Part shown: in pieces, positions 49,498-56,793 of the stretch
Layout: the number at the start of each line of letters is the position of its first letter
Position numbering within the stretch: the first letter of the stretch is position 1
Source: Gordonia shandongensis DSM 45094
GTDB taxonomy: Bacteria; Actinomycetota; Actinomycetes; Mycobacteriales; Mycobacteriaceae
Assembly: GCF_000423025.1 (NCBI RefSeq)
Contig: NZ_AUHE01000001.1
Span: 186,001-250,000, forward strand
Direction of reading: 5' to 3'
Length of the DNA stretch: 64,000 nucleotides
Position numbers and translations under genes: made by a program
The notes under the pieces: model-generated
Databases searched by the model: none
What the model saw: only the letters and a program-made list of their open reading frames with translations
What the model was told of the DNA's origin: nothing

Positions 49498-49527
49498 GTT
49501 ATCGAATCTAACATTGGAACTGTGCAA
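49498..49527 (-). promoter_or_regulatory. candidate promoter of the acyl-CoA (valine) operon
   Basis: On the minus strand TTGCAC (49522-49527) and GATAAC (49498-49503) are 18 bp apart in a distinctly A+T-rich patch, about 50 nt before GTG 49449. Confidence 0.45.
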
Positions 49528-49611
49528 ATAGTAGGTTCCCGTCGATGCCAGATCCCCTATTGTGAGCACTACTGCAATTTTTGTTCCGTGGGCGGCGCGC
49601 GTTGATCCCGG

Positions 49612-50211
49612 TCAGCCCGGGTCGGTCCAGGTCAACGAGTAGCGGAAGTACAGGCGCCGTCGGAGTCGACTGCCCGGCAGCGTCGTCGCGGCGGCCCGCC
49701 GGATCTCGGCGAGCGACTCGTGCGGCCGTGCGGTCACCATCGCGTCGTCGGTCGACTCACCGCGGATCAGGCTCATCACATGCACGGGGACGACCAGTGC
49801 CGCCGACACGAGCCAGTCGCCGACGCTCCTGTTCGCGGCGAGACCGATGATCCGGAGTTCGCCGCCGGGCGCGACGAGTGCTCGCAGCCGTTCGAGTGCC
49901 GCCCGCAGCGGCAGATGGTGGAGAGCGGCGATGCACACGACGAGATCGAACTGCCGGGCCACGAGTTCGGGGGCTGCCATGATGTCGCCGACGATCACCT
50001 CCGCGTTCGTCCGGTCGGCCGTCCGCCCACGCGCCCGTGCGATCGCCGTCTCGTCTGGGTCGATCCCGACGACGCGGTCGGCGACCGTCGACAACCGCTC
50101 CAGCAGTCGTCCGTCGCCGCATCCGACGTCGAGGACGAGCCCCCGACTCCGCGCTGCGGCTGCGACCAGCTCCTCGTGGTACGCCACGTTGTGGTTCCAG
50201 TGGGCGGTCAT
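49612..50211 (-). CDS. class I SAM-dependent methyltransferase
   Basis: The 199-aa methyltransferase has the SAM motif GLVLDVGCGDGRLLERL, RVVGIDPDE, DLVVCIAALHHLPLR and LVAPGGELRIIGLAA. A hydrophobic C-terminal insertion (DWLVSAALVVPVHVMSLI) suggests a membrane-associated substrate. ATG 50211 is chosen because TACCGT ends 7 nt before it, giving a leaderless mRNA; longer starts (50244, 50301) would overlap menB. The start region overlaps the divergent menB promoter. The substrate is unknown. Confidence 0.83.
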   Translation of the reverse strand: MTAHWNHNVAYHEELVAAAARSRGLVLDVGCGDGRLLERLSTVADRVVGIDPDETAIARARGRTADRTNAEVIVGDIMAAPELVARQFDLVVCIAALHHLPLRAALERLRALVAPGGELRIIGLAANRSVGDWLVSAALVVPVHVMSLIRGESTDDAMVTARPHESLAEIRRAAATTLPGSRLRRRLYFRYSLTWTDPG

Positions 50212-50218
50212 GGTGTCG

Positions 50219-50235
50219 ACGGTACTGACTACGCT
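50219..50235. promoter_or_regulatory. overlapping divergent -10 boxes, methyltransferase and menB
   Basis: TACCGT on the minus strand (50219-50224) lies 7 nt before ATG 50211. TACGCT on the plus strand (50230-50235) lies 7 nt before ATG 50243. Only 31 nt separate the two start codons, so RNA polymerase can occupy only one side at a time. Confidence 0.6.
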
Positions 50236-50242
50236 CGTCACC

Positions 50243-51178
50243 ATGTTCGACGAAACCCAGTGGAAGCCCGTCGCCGGCTTCGAAGACCTCACCGACGTCA
50301 CCTATCACCGCCATGTCGGGGAGGGCCGCGCCAACGGCATCGTTCGCATCGCCTTCGACCGTCCCGAGGTCCGCAATGCGTTCCGTCCGCACACGGTGGA
50401 CGAGCTGTATCGGACGTTCGACCATGCGCGCCGCTCCCCCGACGTCGGGACGGTGCTGCTGACCGGGAACGGTCCGTCGCCGAAGGACGGCGGGTGGGCG
50501 TTCTGCAGCGGCGGCGACCAGCGGATCCGCGGACGCAGCGGCTACCATTACGCGACGACGCACGACTCCGACGTGACCGGAGCGACCGTCGACGGCGTCG
50601 ATGCGGCCCGGGTCAAGGCCGAGGGCGGCCGCCTGCACATCCTCGAGGTGCAGCGGCTGATTCGCACCATGCCGAAGGTCGTGATCGCGGTGGTGAACGG
50701 CTGGGCGGCGGGTGGCGGTCATTCGCTGCACGTGGTCGCCGACCTGACTCTCGCCTCGCGCGAGCACGCCCGGTTCAAGCAGACCGACGCCGATGTCGGC
50801 AGCTTCGACGCCGGATACGGCAGCGCCTACCTCGCCAAGCAGGTCGGACAGAAGTTCGCGCGTGAGATCTTCTTCCTCGGCGAGGCCTACGACGCCGAGA
50901 CGATGCATCGGATGGGCGCGGTGAACCGCGTCGTCGATCACGCGGAACTGGAGGGCACGGCGATCGAGTGGGCGCGCACGATCAACTCCAAGTCGCCGAC
51001 CGCGCAGCGCATGTTGAAGTTCGCGTTCAACCTCGCCGACGACGGGCTGACCGGACAGCAGGTCTTCGCCGGCGAGGCCACCCGACTGGCGTACATGACC
51101 GACGAGGCCGTCGAAGGCCGTGACGCCTTCCTCGAGAAGCGCGACCCCGACTGGGAGCCGTTCCCGTACTACTACTAG
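50243..51178 (+). CDS. menB: 1,4-dihydroxy-2-naphthoyl-CoA synthase
   Basis: The 311-aa crotonase-family enzyme closes the naphthoquinone ring of menaquinone. Signatures are GGWAFCSGGDQRIRG, the flexible loop GRSGYHYA, INGWAAGGGHSLH-like (VNGWAAGGGHSLHVV), DADVGSFDAGYGSAYLAKQVG with the catalytic Asp, and the C-terminal EKRDPDWEPFPYYY. Length matches the mycobacterial enzyme (about 314 aa). It is probably leaderless. Its stop codon coincides with the left edge of the 205-bp direct repeat. Confidence 0.96.
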   Translation: MFDETQWKPVAGFEDLTDVTYHRHVGEGRANGIVRIAFDRPEVRNAFRPHTVDELYRTFDHARRSPDVGTVLLTGNGPSPKDGGWAFCSGGDQRIRGRSGYHYATTHDSDVTGATVDGVDAARVKAEGGRLHILEVQRLIRTMPKVVIAVVNGWAAGGGHSLHVVADLTLASREHARFKQTDADVGSFDAGYGSAYLAKQVGQKFAREIFFLGEAYDAETMHRMGAVNRVVDHAELEGTAIEWARTINSKSPTAQRMLKFAFNLADDGLTGQQVFAGEATRLAYMTDEAVEGRDAFLEKRDPDWEPFPYYY

Positions 51179-51379
51179 ACCGGCTCCCCGTTTCACTGAG
51201 CCACGCGTCTACCGATCGGCCACATGCTCCTCGGCGGCGGTGCGGGCCGGGTTGGACAGCACCGTCGCCCACACGCCGACCATCACGACGACGCCTATCA
51301 CCACTCCCACCGCGGGGTGCAGGTGATAGGCGGCGACGTTGGCGACGATCGCGGCGACGGGCAGGCTGGCCGCCCACGC
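51175..51379. repeat. 205-bp direct repeat, left copy
   Basis: The segment is identical to 53663-53867 except for three substitutions that I see. It contains the menB stop, 30 nt of spacer and the 3' end of a membrane-protein gene. Together the two copies bracket a 2283-bp insert. Confidence 0.95.
51209..51379 (-). pseudogene. duplicated 3' fragment of the membrane-protein gene at 53697-54191
   Basis: The fragment encodes the last 56 or so residues (WAASLPVAAIVANVAAYHLH to TAAEEHVADR) of the 164-aa membrane protein, with one substitution (Asp to Glu). Upstream of 51380 the frame runs into unrelated sequence, so it has no proper start and is a truncated copy. Confidence 0.9.
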
Positions 51380-51567
51380 AACGGCCCCGAGATCCCCCTT
51401 ACACGGCAGTCCGGGGCCATTCTCATATCCCCAGGGGGCTGCTCCGTTCCAGCACGCCGCCCGGACCGCCGCTCGGCATAGGCATCTCCCGAGGGCAGAA
51501 CCGGCGCACAAATCGGCTGCTCGTGGGTCGGGAGAAGCCGATGAGTCAGAGCGAGTCCCTCGACCGC
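51380..51567. other. left end of the insert, no gene recognised
   Basis: This 188-nt stretch lies between the left repeat and the lipoprotein gene. It has a 7-bp dyad (ATCGGCT at 51512-51518 and AGCCGAT at 51536-51542) that might terminate the lipoprotein transcript. I see no convincing ORF or insertion-sequence end. Confidence 0.4.
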
Positions 51568-52071
51568 CTACTTGGACGGAGGCGTCGAAGATAATCTGGG
51601 CAGACCGGGTTCGGGCAGCTTGGTGAAGTCACCCGACCACTGAACCCTTTCGATGGTCAGCGTGGCATCCTTCAGCTCGTTCCGGTTGCAGTCGAACTGC
51701 CAAGTCACATTCCCCTGAAATCCCGGGTCGACCCCTTTGCCCGGCAACACGTCAGACGCATTGATCCGCCTGCCGCCCGAGACCGTGAAGTACGCTGCCT
51801 CCGTACCCATCTTGTATACCGAGTCCGATTTATTATGGAGCGTTCCAATAATATACGTTTGGTCGACCGGTATATCGTCAGGATGATGCGACAGCGCCGA
51901 AACGACTACAGAAACATCCGTGGCGATCGACTGAGGCGCCATTCTCAGCGCGGGAGAGCTCGACCTGGTTGACATTTCAATCTCCTCGCTACCATCTTTC
52001 GTGCAAGCGGCTATAGATGCACACAACGCTACGACAATACTTATCAAAATGACCATTCTATTCCGTGTCAT
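51568..52071 (-). CDS. putative lipoprotein in the insert
   Basis: The 167-aa protein starts at ATG 52071 (ATG 52056 is also possible). A lipoprotein signal (MVILISIVVALCASIAAC) puts the lipidated residue at Cys23. The mature part reads DVSVVVSALSHHPDD, TYIIGTLHNKSDSVYKMGTEAAYF and GNVTWQFDCN, suggesting a small beta-sandwich domain like the immunoglobulin-like lipoproteins that bind partners at the cell surface (weak inference). Codon use is less G+C-biased than in flanking genes. It overlaps the preceding ORF by 14 nt, suggesting coupling. No family recognised. Confidence 0.7.
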   Translation of the reverse strand: MTRNRMVILISIVVALCASIAACTKDGSEEIEMSTRSSSPALRMAPQSIATDVSVVVSALSHHPDDIPVDQTYIIGTLHNKSDSVYKMGTEAAYFTVSGGRRINASDVLPGKGVDPGFQGNVTWQFDCNRNELKDATLTIERVQWSGDFTKLPEPGLPRLSSTPPSK

Positions 52072-52621
52072 GCAGCACGCCCCCCAAGTCTTTTCCGTCA
52101 CCGACAGTGAACGCAGTCACGAGAGCATTAGTCGGGCTGAGAGAAATGACAGCAGACCTACCTGTTTTCGGGTTTGTCCAGATCAGTCCATGCCTTGGAG
52201 GATCCGCTAGCGGCTCACCACCTTCGCCTAGCCATGGCTGGCCTACCGAGTTTACCCGGGCCACACAAGTCAGGAAGTCTTGAATGTCTTGGCGTGGAAT
52301 ATCCTGTGGGTCTTCCTGCTGTCGACGGTAGCGTCGGCGGCGCTTAGACGGTGTGCTTGCTCGACTTTTGACTCCGAAGAATACGGACTGCACAGTACAT
52401 GACGAATCAGATTGCAGTTGGCGCGGCAACGATCCAGTTAATGCCCTGATACCGTGTTCACACTTCAAGTACAAAGATGAACAATTGATCGTCAAAGTTG
52501 TTCCACAAGAGACAATAAGCTGCGGAGCTTGGCTGCACGTTGCTCGCAAGCGATACCAACTCGGCAGTGATTGCACGCAATAGGTCCTTCCATTGCCCCA
52601 CATCCTTGCCCCGACCGACAC
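52058..52621 (-). CDS. doubtful ORF upstream of the lipoprotein gene, possibly frameshifted
   Basis: The open frame encodes up to 187 aa. Only the last 75 or so residues look protein-like (DFLTCVARVNSVGQPWLGEG; then HGLIWTNPKTGRSAVISL; TAFTVGDGKDLGG). The N-terminal half is Cys- and Ser-rich and unconvincing. A second frame, 52458-52733, reads more naturally there (QWKDLLRAITAELVSLAS; AAYCLLWNNFDDQLFIFVLE). A frameshift between 52458 and 52621 would join the two into one gene of about 220 aa. The frame is A+T-richer than host genes. It could be the C-terminal remnant of a larger protein. No family recognised. Confidence 0.3.
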   Translation of the reverse strand: MSVGARMWGNGRTYCVQSLPSWYRLRATCSQAPQLIVSCGTTLTINCSSLYLKCEHGIRALTGSLPRQLQSDSSCTVQSVFFGVKSRASTPSKRRRRYRRQQEDPQDIPRQDIQDFLTCVARVNSVGQPWLGEGGEPLADPPRHGLIWTNPKTGRSAVISLSPTNALVTAFTVGDGKDLGGVLHDTE

Positions 52622-52758
52622 CTCCGAATAATTCGTGCGGAGAATATCCCTTCGCTCCCTCCATAGAATGAGGTAGAAGTCCTGACGGGATGGCCTGGGT
52701 TCTAACGTCGGAGCAGAACTCGCAGGGGCGCATCACGCATGAGCGTTCAGCTCAACCG

Positions 52759-52790
52759 TATAATGGACGGCGAAGGTTACAATGTAACCT
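52759..52790 (+). promoter_or_regulatory. promoter and palindromic operator of the DUF6924-like gene
   Basis: A perfect -10 TATAAT (52759-52764) is followed at the expected start site by AGGTTACAATGTAACCT (52774-52790), 7-bp arms around a 3-nt centre. The -35 is not clear. The palindrome would block initiation if bound by a repressor. Confidence 0.65.
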
Positions 52791-52824
52791 CTTAGTTGTT
52801 GCTCACAGCTCGAAGGTTTAATTC

Positions 52825-53301
52825 ATGGCACGAAAGCTTAGCTTCCCCCCAGGTGGAGATATCCCGCTCATAAGGTCAGACTTTTCAGACCAGGAGAAGT
52901 GGGAAGCTGCGCGGGACGCTGCAGTTGCTACATACCACGCTGGCCCGACTCCTACGGACTCATTCTCAGCGAGTCTCCAAATAGTCGATGACATCCAATA
53001 CCGTGATATTTCCCTTGATGAGGCTGTAGATTCCCTGCCAACCACGAACGGAAAATCGGTCGATGAAAGAATCGCTGATATCATCAATCTTCCCGATGGG
53101 TCATACCCTGCGGTACTTTTGGCAGATGCACATGCGCTGGATTCAGAAGGTTTCAACTTTCTAGTTATCGACCTATACGAAAACCCCGGGCGGGCGCTAC
53201 GGGTCCCTGCGAGTAGCCTCTGGATAGTGACTACCGGCTTAGAGTTTGGAACACAACTCTTTCACGAACTGGCTGGCCAGTTCGAAGAGGTCCCCAATTG
53301 A
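52825..53301 (+). CDS. DUF6924-like protein in the insert
   Basis: The 158-aa protein resembles the DUF6924 family as I recall it: IPLIRSDFSDQEKWEAARDA, SLQIVDDIQYRDISLDEAV, YPAVLLADAHAL, FLVIDLYENPGRALRVPASSLW. The pattern is a compact alpha/beta domain without signal peptide. Function is unknown; such small domains often accompany toxins or act as immunity factors in actinobacteria (inference only). It has its own promoter and palindrome. Codon use is clearly A+T-richer than in the chromosome around it. Its stop abuts the decayed IS110 transposase. Confidence 0.7.
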   Translation: MARKLSFPPGGDIPLIRSDFSDQEKWEAARDAAVATYHAGPTPTDSFSASLQIVDDIQYRDISLDEAVDSLPTTNGKSVDERIADIINLPDGSYPAVLLADAHALDSEGFNFLVIDLYENPGRALRVPASSLWIVTTGLEFGTQLFHELAGQFEEVPN

Positions 53302-53541
53302 TGAACGCGGCGAGATCCGCCCCCTCGCACCGACTTCCCTCAGCCGTGAGGTGCCGACACAGCCCGAATCCAGTCGGGCCTGCCTCATAAGCCACCGCGA
53401 CTGGCCCGGCGAGCTCCTTCAAGCACGACCCGACATACGCATAATCCGGGGTCAATCTCGCCTGTGACGCTGTCGATCGGCCGCTGCCGTGACAGATCAT
53501 GCGGGCACATCGAGTCCTACACTCGTACGCTCTGAAAACAC
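53300..53541 (-). pseudogene. IS110-family transposase, 5' remnant with frameshifts
   Basis: From GTG 53541 the minus strand reads VFSERTSVGLDVPA, then, across frameshifts, SVTAAA, DSVTGEI, RLTPDYAYVGSCLKELAGP, VAVAYEAGPTGFGLCRHL and AEGSRCEG. This is the N-terminal RuvC-like DEDD part of an IS110 transposase (VGLDVHARSV and YEAGPTGFGL are family hallmarks). The C-terminal Tnp20 domain with the catalytic Ser is absent, and the sequence stops at the DUF6924-like gene. The element is dead. Confidence 0.85.
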
Positions 53542-53662
53542 CGGGGCCTCCCACAACGTCGGATAGGCCGGACAGGGACACCTGCTCGGTAACCCACGAG
53601 TCTTTGTGCGTGAGGCCCCGGCCCGCAACCCCCGACCAATGCCGAGCGTCACTCCATACCGT
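53542..53662 (-). other. IS110 left-end noncoding region, possible bridge RNA relic
   Basis: The region before the transposase start extends to the right direct repeat. A 10-bp inverted repeat, CCGGGGCCTC (53541-53550) and GAGGCCCCGG (53612-53621), with 61 nt between, frames a structured segment. IS110 elements encode a bridge RNA in this place (established for IS621-like elements); that this relic once did so is inference. Confidence 0.4.
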
Positions 53663-53867
53663 CTAGACCAGCTCCCCGTTTCACTGAGCCACGCGTCTAC
53701 CGATCGGCCACATGGTCCTCGGCGGCGGTGCGGGCCGGGTTGGACAGCACCGTCGCCCACACGCCGACCATCACGACGACTCCTATCACCACTCCCACCG
53801 CGGGGTGCAGGTGATAGGCGGCGACGTTGGCGACGATCGCGGCGACGGGCAGGCTGGCCGCCCACGC
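53663..53867. repeat. 205-bp direct repeat, right copy
   Basis: This matches 51175-51379 with three mismatches. Here the repeat is the native 3' end of the intact membrane-protein gene plus 34 nt beyond it. Confidence 0.95.
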
Positions 53868-54191
53868 CGCGATCACCCCGCCACGCCAGCCGGTCCGGTA
53901 CACGGCGAACCACATGGCCACGATCCAGACCGGGTTCAACACGACGAACATGATCGGTGTGCCGATGGCGTCGCTCGGCGACGACGCATCGGCCGACCCC
54001 ACGATCTGCAGGCCCGTCAGCAACGTCATCACACCGAGCAGGGACGCCGACCAGTCCTCGGCACGCCGACGCCGCACACGAGGATCCTCCGAGTCACGAC
54101 CGCCGGCGCGAATCAACGCCGCGACCACGAGACCCACGACGGCGACGACCGTGACGACGAAGATCAGATGCCACCACGACAACTCCCCCAC
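53697..54191 (-). CDS. conserved membrane protein, intact copy
   Basis: The 164-aa protein starts at GTG 54191, after GGGGAG. It has four to five transmembrane helices: WWHLIFVVTVVAVVGLVVAALI, SLLGVMTLLTGLQIVG, IMFVVLNPVWIVAMWFAVY, and VGVVIGVVVMVGVWATVLS. No family is recognised. The last third is duplicated as a fragment at 51209-51379, across the 2.3-kb insert. It ends convergent to menB in what must have been the original arrangement. Confidence 0.75.
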   Translation of the reverse strand: MGELSWWHLIFVVTVVAVVGLVVAALIRAGGRDSEDPRVRRRRAEDWSASLLGVMTLLTGLQIVGSADASSPSDAIGTPIMFVVLNPVWIVAMWFAVYRTGWRGGVIAAWAASLPVAAIVANVAAYHLHPAVGVVIGVVVMVGVWATVLSNPARTAAEDHVADR

Positions 54192-54219
54192 AGTGATACT
54201 CCCCTCCCCGACCTCGCGG

Positions 54220-55278
54220 TCAGGCCATCAGTTCCCGCAGCACCCGCATGTCCTCGACCCGCTGACGATGCTCACCGGCGGCGGGTGAGGCCAGCAGCAC
54301 GCCGACGCCCGACTTCGCGAACGCCTCGATCTGCTCGGCGACCCGCGACCGCGGACCGATGAGACTGATCGCGTCGATCAGCTCGTCCGGCACAGCCGCA
54401 GCCGCCTCGACCTTCTTACCGTCCAGATACAGGTCCTGGATGGTCGCGGCCTCCTCGACGTAGCCGTACCGCTGCACCAGCGAGTTGTAGAAGTTCTTGC
54501 CGCGCGCACCCATCCCGCCGATGTAGAGGGCGGCATGGTGGCGGACGGTATTACGCGCATTCGCGATCTGGTCGGCGTCCTCACTGATCAACGCGCTGGC
54601 CTGCACCACGACGCGCAGCTCCGGCAGCGACGGGTCACGCTTGGCGCGACCCGCGGCCAACGCCTCGCCGAACGCGGCGTCGACGTGGTCCGGGTGATAC
54701 AGGAACGGCTGGAACTCCTCGAACATCTCCGCCGCCAGCGCCACGTTCTTGGGGCCGATCGCGGCGAGGAGCATCGGGATCCGCTCCCGGACCGGATGGT
54801 TGATGATCTTGAGGGACTTGCCCAGACCGCTGCCGCCGTCGGCCTCGGTGAGCGGAAGCTGATAGTGCTTGCCGCGGTGCTCGACGCGCTCACGCCGCCA
54901 CACCGCACGACAGATCTCGGCGTTCTCCCGCGCGCGCCCCAGCGGGTAGTCGTATTTGACCCCGTGGAAGCCCTCGATGACCTGCGGTCCCGAGGCCCCG
55001 ATGCCGAGCACCGCACGCCCGCCGCTGATGTAGTCGAGACCGGCGGCCGTCATCGCGAGGTTCGTCGGCGTCCGCGAGTACATCGGGAGGATCCCGGTCT
55101 GCAGCTCCATCGACTCGGTCCGGGCCGCGATGTAGCCGAGCTGGCTCACCGCGTCGAAACTGTAGGCCTCGGGCACGGCGACCCGCGCCACCCCGACGGA
55201 CTCGAAGTCCCGCAGATGATCGATGGTCTCGCGGAAGTCGCCCGCATAGTTGATCGGCATGCCCAGCGTCATCGTCAT
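54220..55278 (-). CDS. LLM-class F420-dependent oxidoreductase
   Basis: The 352-aa luciferase-like monooxygenase-fold protein has ATG 55278, with CACAAT ending 6 nt upstream, so it may be leaderless. Characteristic segments are VGVARVAVPEAYSFDAVSQLGYIAARTE, LQTGILPMYSRTPTNLAMTAAGLDYISGGRAVLGIGASGPQVIEG and PMLLAAIGPKNVALAAE. Members use coenzyme F420 in redox reactions in mycolic-acid bacteria. The substrate is unknown. The open frame extends upstream to 55488 without family similarity. It is divergent from pitA with a 267-nt gap. Confidence 0.87.
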   Translation of the reverse strand: MTMTLGMPINYAGDFRETIDHLRDFESVGVARVAVPEAYSFDAVSQLGYIAARTESMELQTGILPMYSRTPTNLAMTAAGLDYISGGRAVLGIGASGPQVIEGFHGVKYDYPLGRARENAEICRAVWRRERVEHRGKHYQLPLTEADGGSGLGKSLKIINHPVRERIPMLLAAIGPKNVALAAEMFEEFQPFLYHPDHVDAAFGEALAAGRAKRDPSLPELRVVVQASALISEDADQIANARNTVRHHAALYIGGMGARGKNFYNSLVQRYGYVEEAATIQDLYLDGKKVEAAAAVPDELIDAISLIGPRSRVAEQIEAFAKSGVGVLLASPAAGEHRQRVEDMRVLRELMA

Positions 55279-55352
55279 ATGCGAATTGTGGCACACACCG
55301 CCGACGGGACCGGCGCGAACCCGGCCGCGCACCCCGGCGCGCCGACCCGGGA

Positions 55353-55438
55353 GTTCACCTGCCGTCCACATGGCCTCCACCACGACTTTCCCAACTTTCG
55401 GCAACCGCCGGTGGCCGGCGAGACACCGCAGGGTGAAC
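55353..55438. promoter_or_regulatory. two PHO-box-like GTTCACC motifs between LLM gene and pitA
   Basis: GTTCACC occurs at 55353-55359 on the plus strand and, inverted, at 55432-55438. GTTCACC is the core of the actinobacterial phosphate-regulon box. The first is followed at an 11-nt period by GTCCACA, a partial second repeat. Confidence 0.35.
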
Positions 55439-55545
55439 TTTCCGTTAATTAGCGCGGGATTTCGACAAATCCGCAGGTCAACGCTCAAAAGACTGCGTCA
55501 CATCGGTTTGACGTCGACTACCGTCGGCACTCCATAGTTATGGTC

Positions 55546-56766
55546 ATGACCGCAGAGATGCTCATTCTGGTGCTGCTGATCGTGACCGCGCTCGGCTTCG
55601 ACTTCACCAACGGCTTCCACGACACCGGTAATGCGATGGCCACCTCCATCGCCACCGGCGCCCTCAAGCCCAAAGTGGCGGTGGGCCTCTCCGCGATCCT
55701 CAACCTGGTCGGCGCATTCCTCTCGGTGGAGGTCGCCGCGACCATCACCAAGGACGTGCTCAAGATCCAGGCCACCGAGGGGCCCGAGGCCGGTCAGCTG
55801 CTGGACAACCTCGACGCCAACACCGCGTTGATCATCATCTTCGCCGGTCTCATCGGCGCCATCCTGTGGAATCTGTTCACCTGGTTGTTCGGGCTCCCGT
55901 CGAGCTCGTCGCACGCCCTGTTCGGCGGTCTCATCGGATCGGGGCTCGCGGCCATCGGCACCTCGGGCATCAACTGGCACGGCATCCTCGCGAAGGTCGT
56001 GGTCCCGGCGCTCTTCGCCCCGGTCATCGCCTGCGTCGTCGCCGCGGTGGGCACGCTCCTCATCTATGCGATCACCAACGGCATCGCCGAGCACCGCAAG
56101 GAGAAGGGCTTCCGCACCGGGCAGATCGCGTCCGCCTCCCTGGTCTCGCTGGCGCACGGCACCGGCGACGCGCAGAAGACGATGGGCGTCATCGCGCTCG
56201 CCCTCATCGCCACCGGTCACCTCGACTCGGCGAGCGTCGCCCACGGTCTGCCGTTCTGGGTGGTCCTCACCTGTGCCGCGGCCATCGCCCTGGGCACCTG
56301 GCTCGGCGGTTGGCGCATCATCCGCACCCTCGGCAAGGGTCTGGTGGAGATCAAGGCCCCGCAGGGCATGGCCGCCGAGGCATCGTCGGCCGCGATCATC
56401 CTCACCTCGTCGGTCGCCGGCATGGCCCTGTCGACCACGCACGTCGCGACCGGATCGATCCTGGGCACCGGTCTCGGCAAGAAGGGCGCCGAGGTGCGCT
56501 GGGGCGTCGCCGGCCGCATGGTCATCGCCTGGCTCACCACGCTCCCGGCCGCCGCACTCGTCGGTGCGCTGTGCTTCTGGATCGCCCATCTCATCGGCGG
56601 CGCCCCGGGCGCCATCGTGATCTTCGGGATCCTGGCCGCACTCTCGGCCTACATGTACTTCCGCGCGCAGAAGCAGAAGGTCGACCACAGCAACGTCAAC
56701 GCCGAATGGGACGAGGAGACCGACTCACCGGTCCCCGCCGCCGGCGACGCCTCCACCCAGGCCTGA
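55546..56766 (+). CDS. pitA: low-affinity inorganic phosphate transporter PitA
   Basis: The 406-aa Pit-family symporter has ten or so membrane segments. The duplicated family signature is seen twice: GFDFTNGFHDTGNAMATSIATGAL near the N-terminus and SLVSLAHGTGDAQKTMGVIALAL in the middle. It takes up phosphate, probably as a metal-phosphate complex with protons (family knowledge). ATG 55546 is chosen because CATAGT ends 7 nt upstream and TTGACG lies 19 bp further; ATG 55540 adds two residues. The gene order pitA, small membrane protein, DUF3349, menE matches M. tuberculosis Rv0545c-Rv0542c. Confidence 0.93.
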   Translation: MTAEMLILVLLIVTALGFDFTNGFHDTGNAMATSIATGALKPKVAVGLSAILNLVGAFLSVEVAATITKDVLKIQATEGPEAGQLLDNLDANTALIIIFAGLIGAILWNLFTWLFGLPSSSSHALFGGLIGSGLAAIGTSGINWHGILAKVVVPALFAPVIACVVAAVGTLLIYAITNGIAEHRKEKGFRTGQIASASLVSLAHGTGDAQKTMGVIALALIATGHLDSASVAHGLPFWVVLTCAAAIALGTWLGGWRIIRTLGKGLVEIKAPQGMAAEASSAAIILTSSVAGMALSTTHVATGSILGTGLGKKGAEVRWGVAGRMVIAWLTTLPAAALVGALCFWIAHLIGGAPGAIVIFGILAALSAYMYFRAQKQKVDHSNVNAEWDEETDSPVPAAGDASTQA

Positions 56767-56793
56767 TCCGAGTTCTCGAAAGGCACACACGTC

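Noticed and set aside
52353..52583. 76-residue plus-strand ORF in the insert
   Set aside because: It has no Shine-Dalgarno or promoter, is Cys-rich without pattern, and lies opposite the more plausible minus-strand frames.
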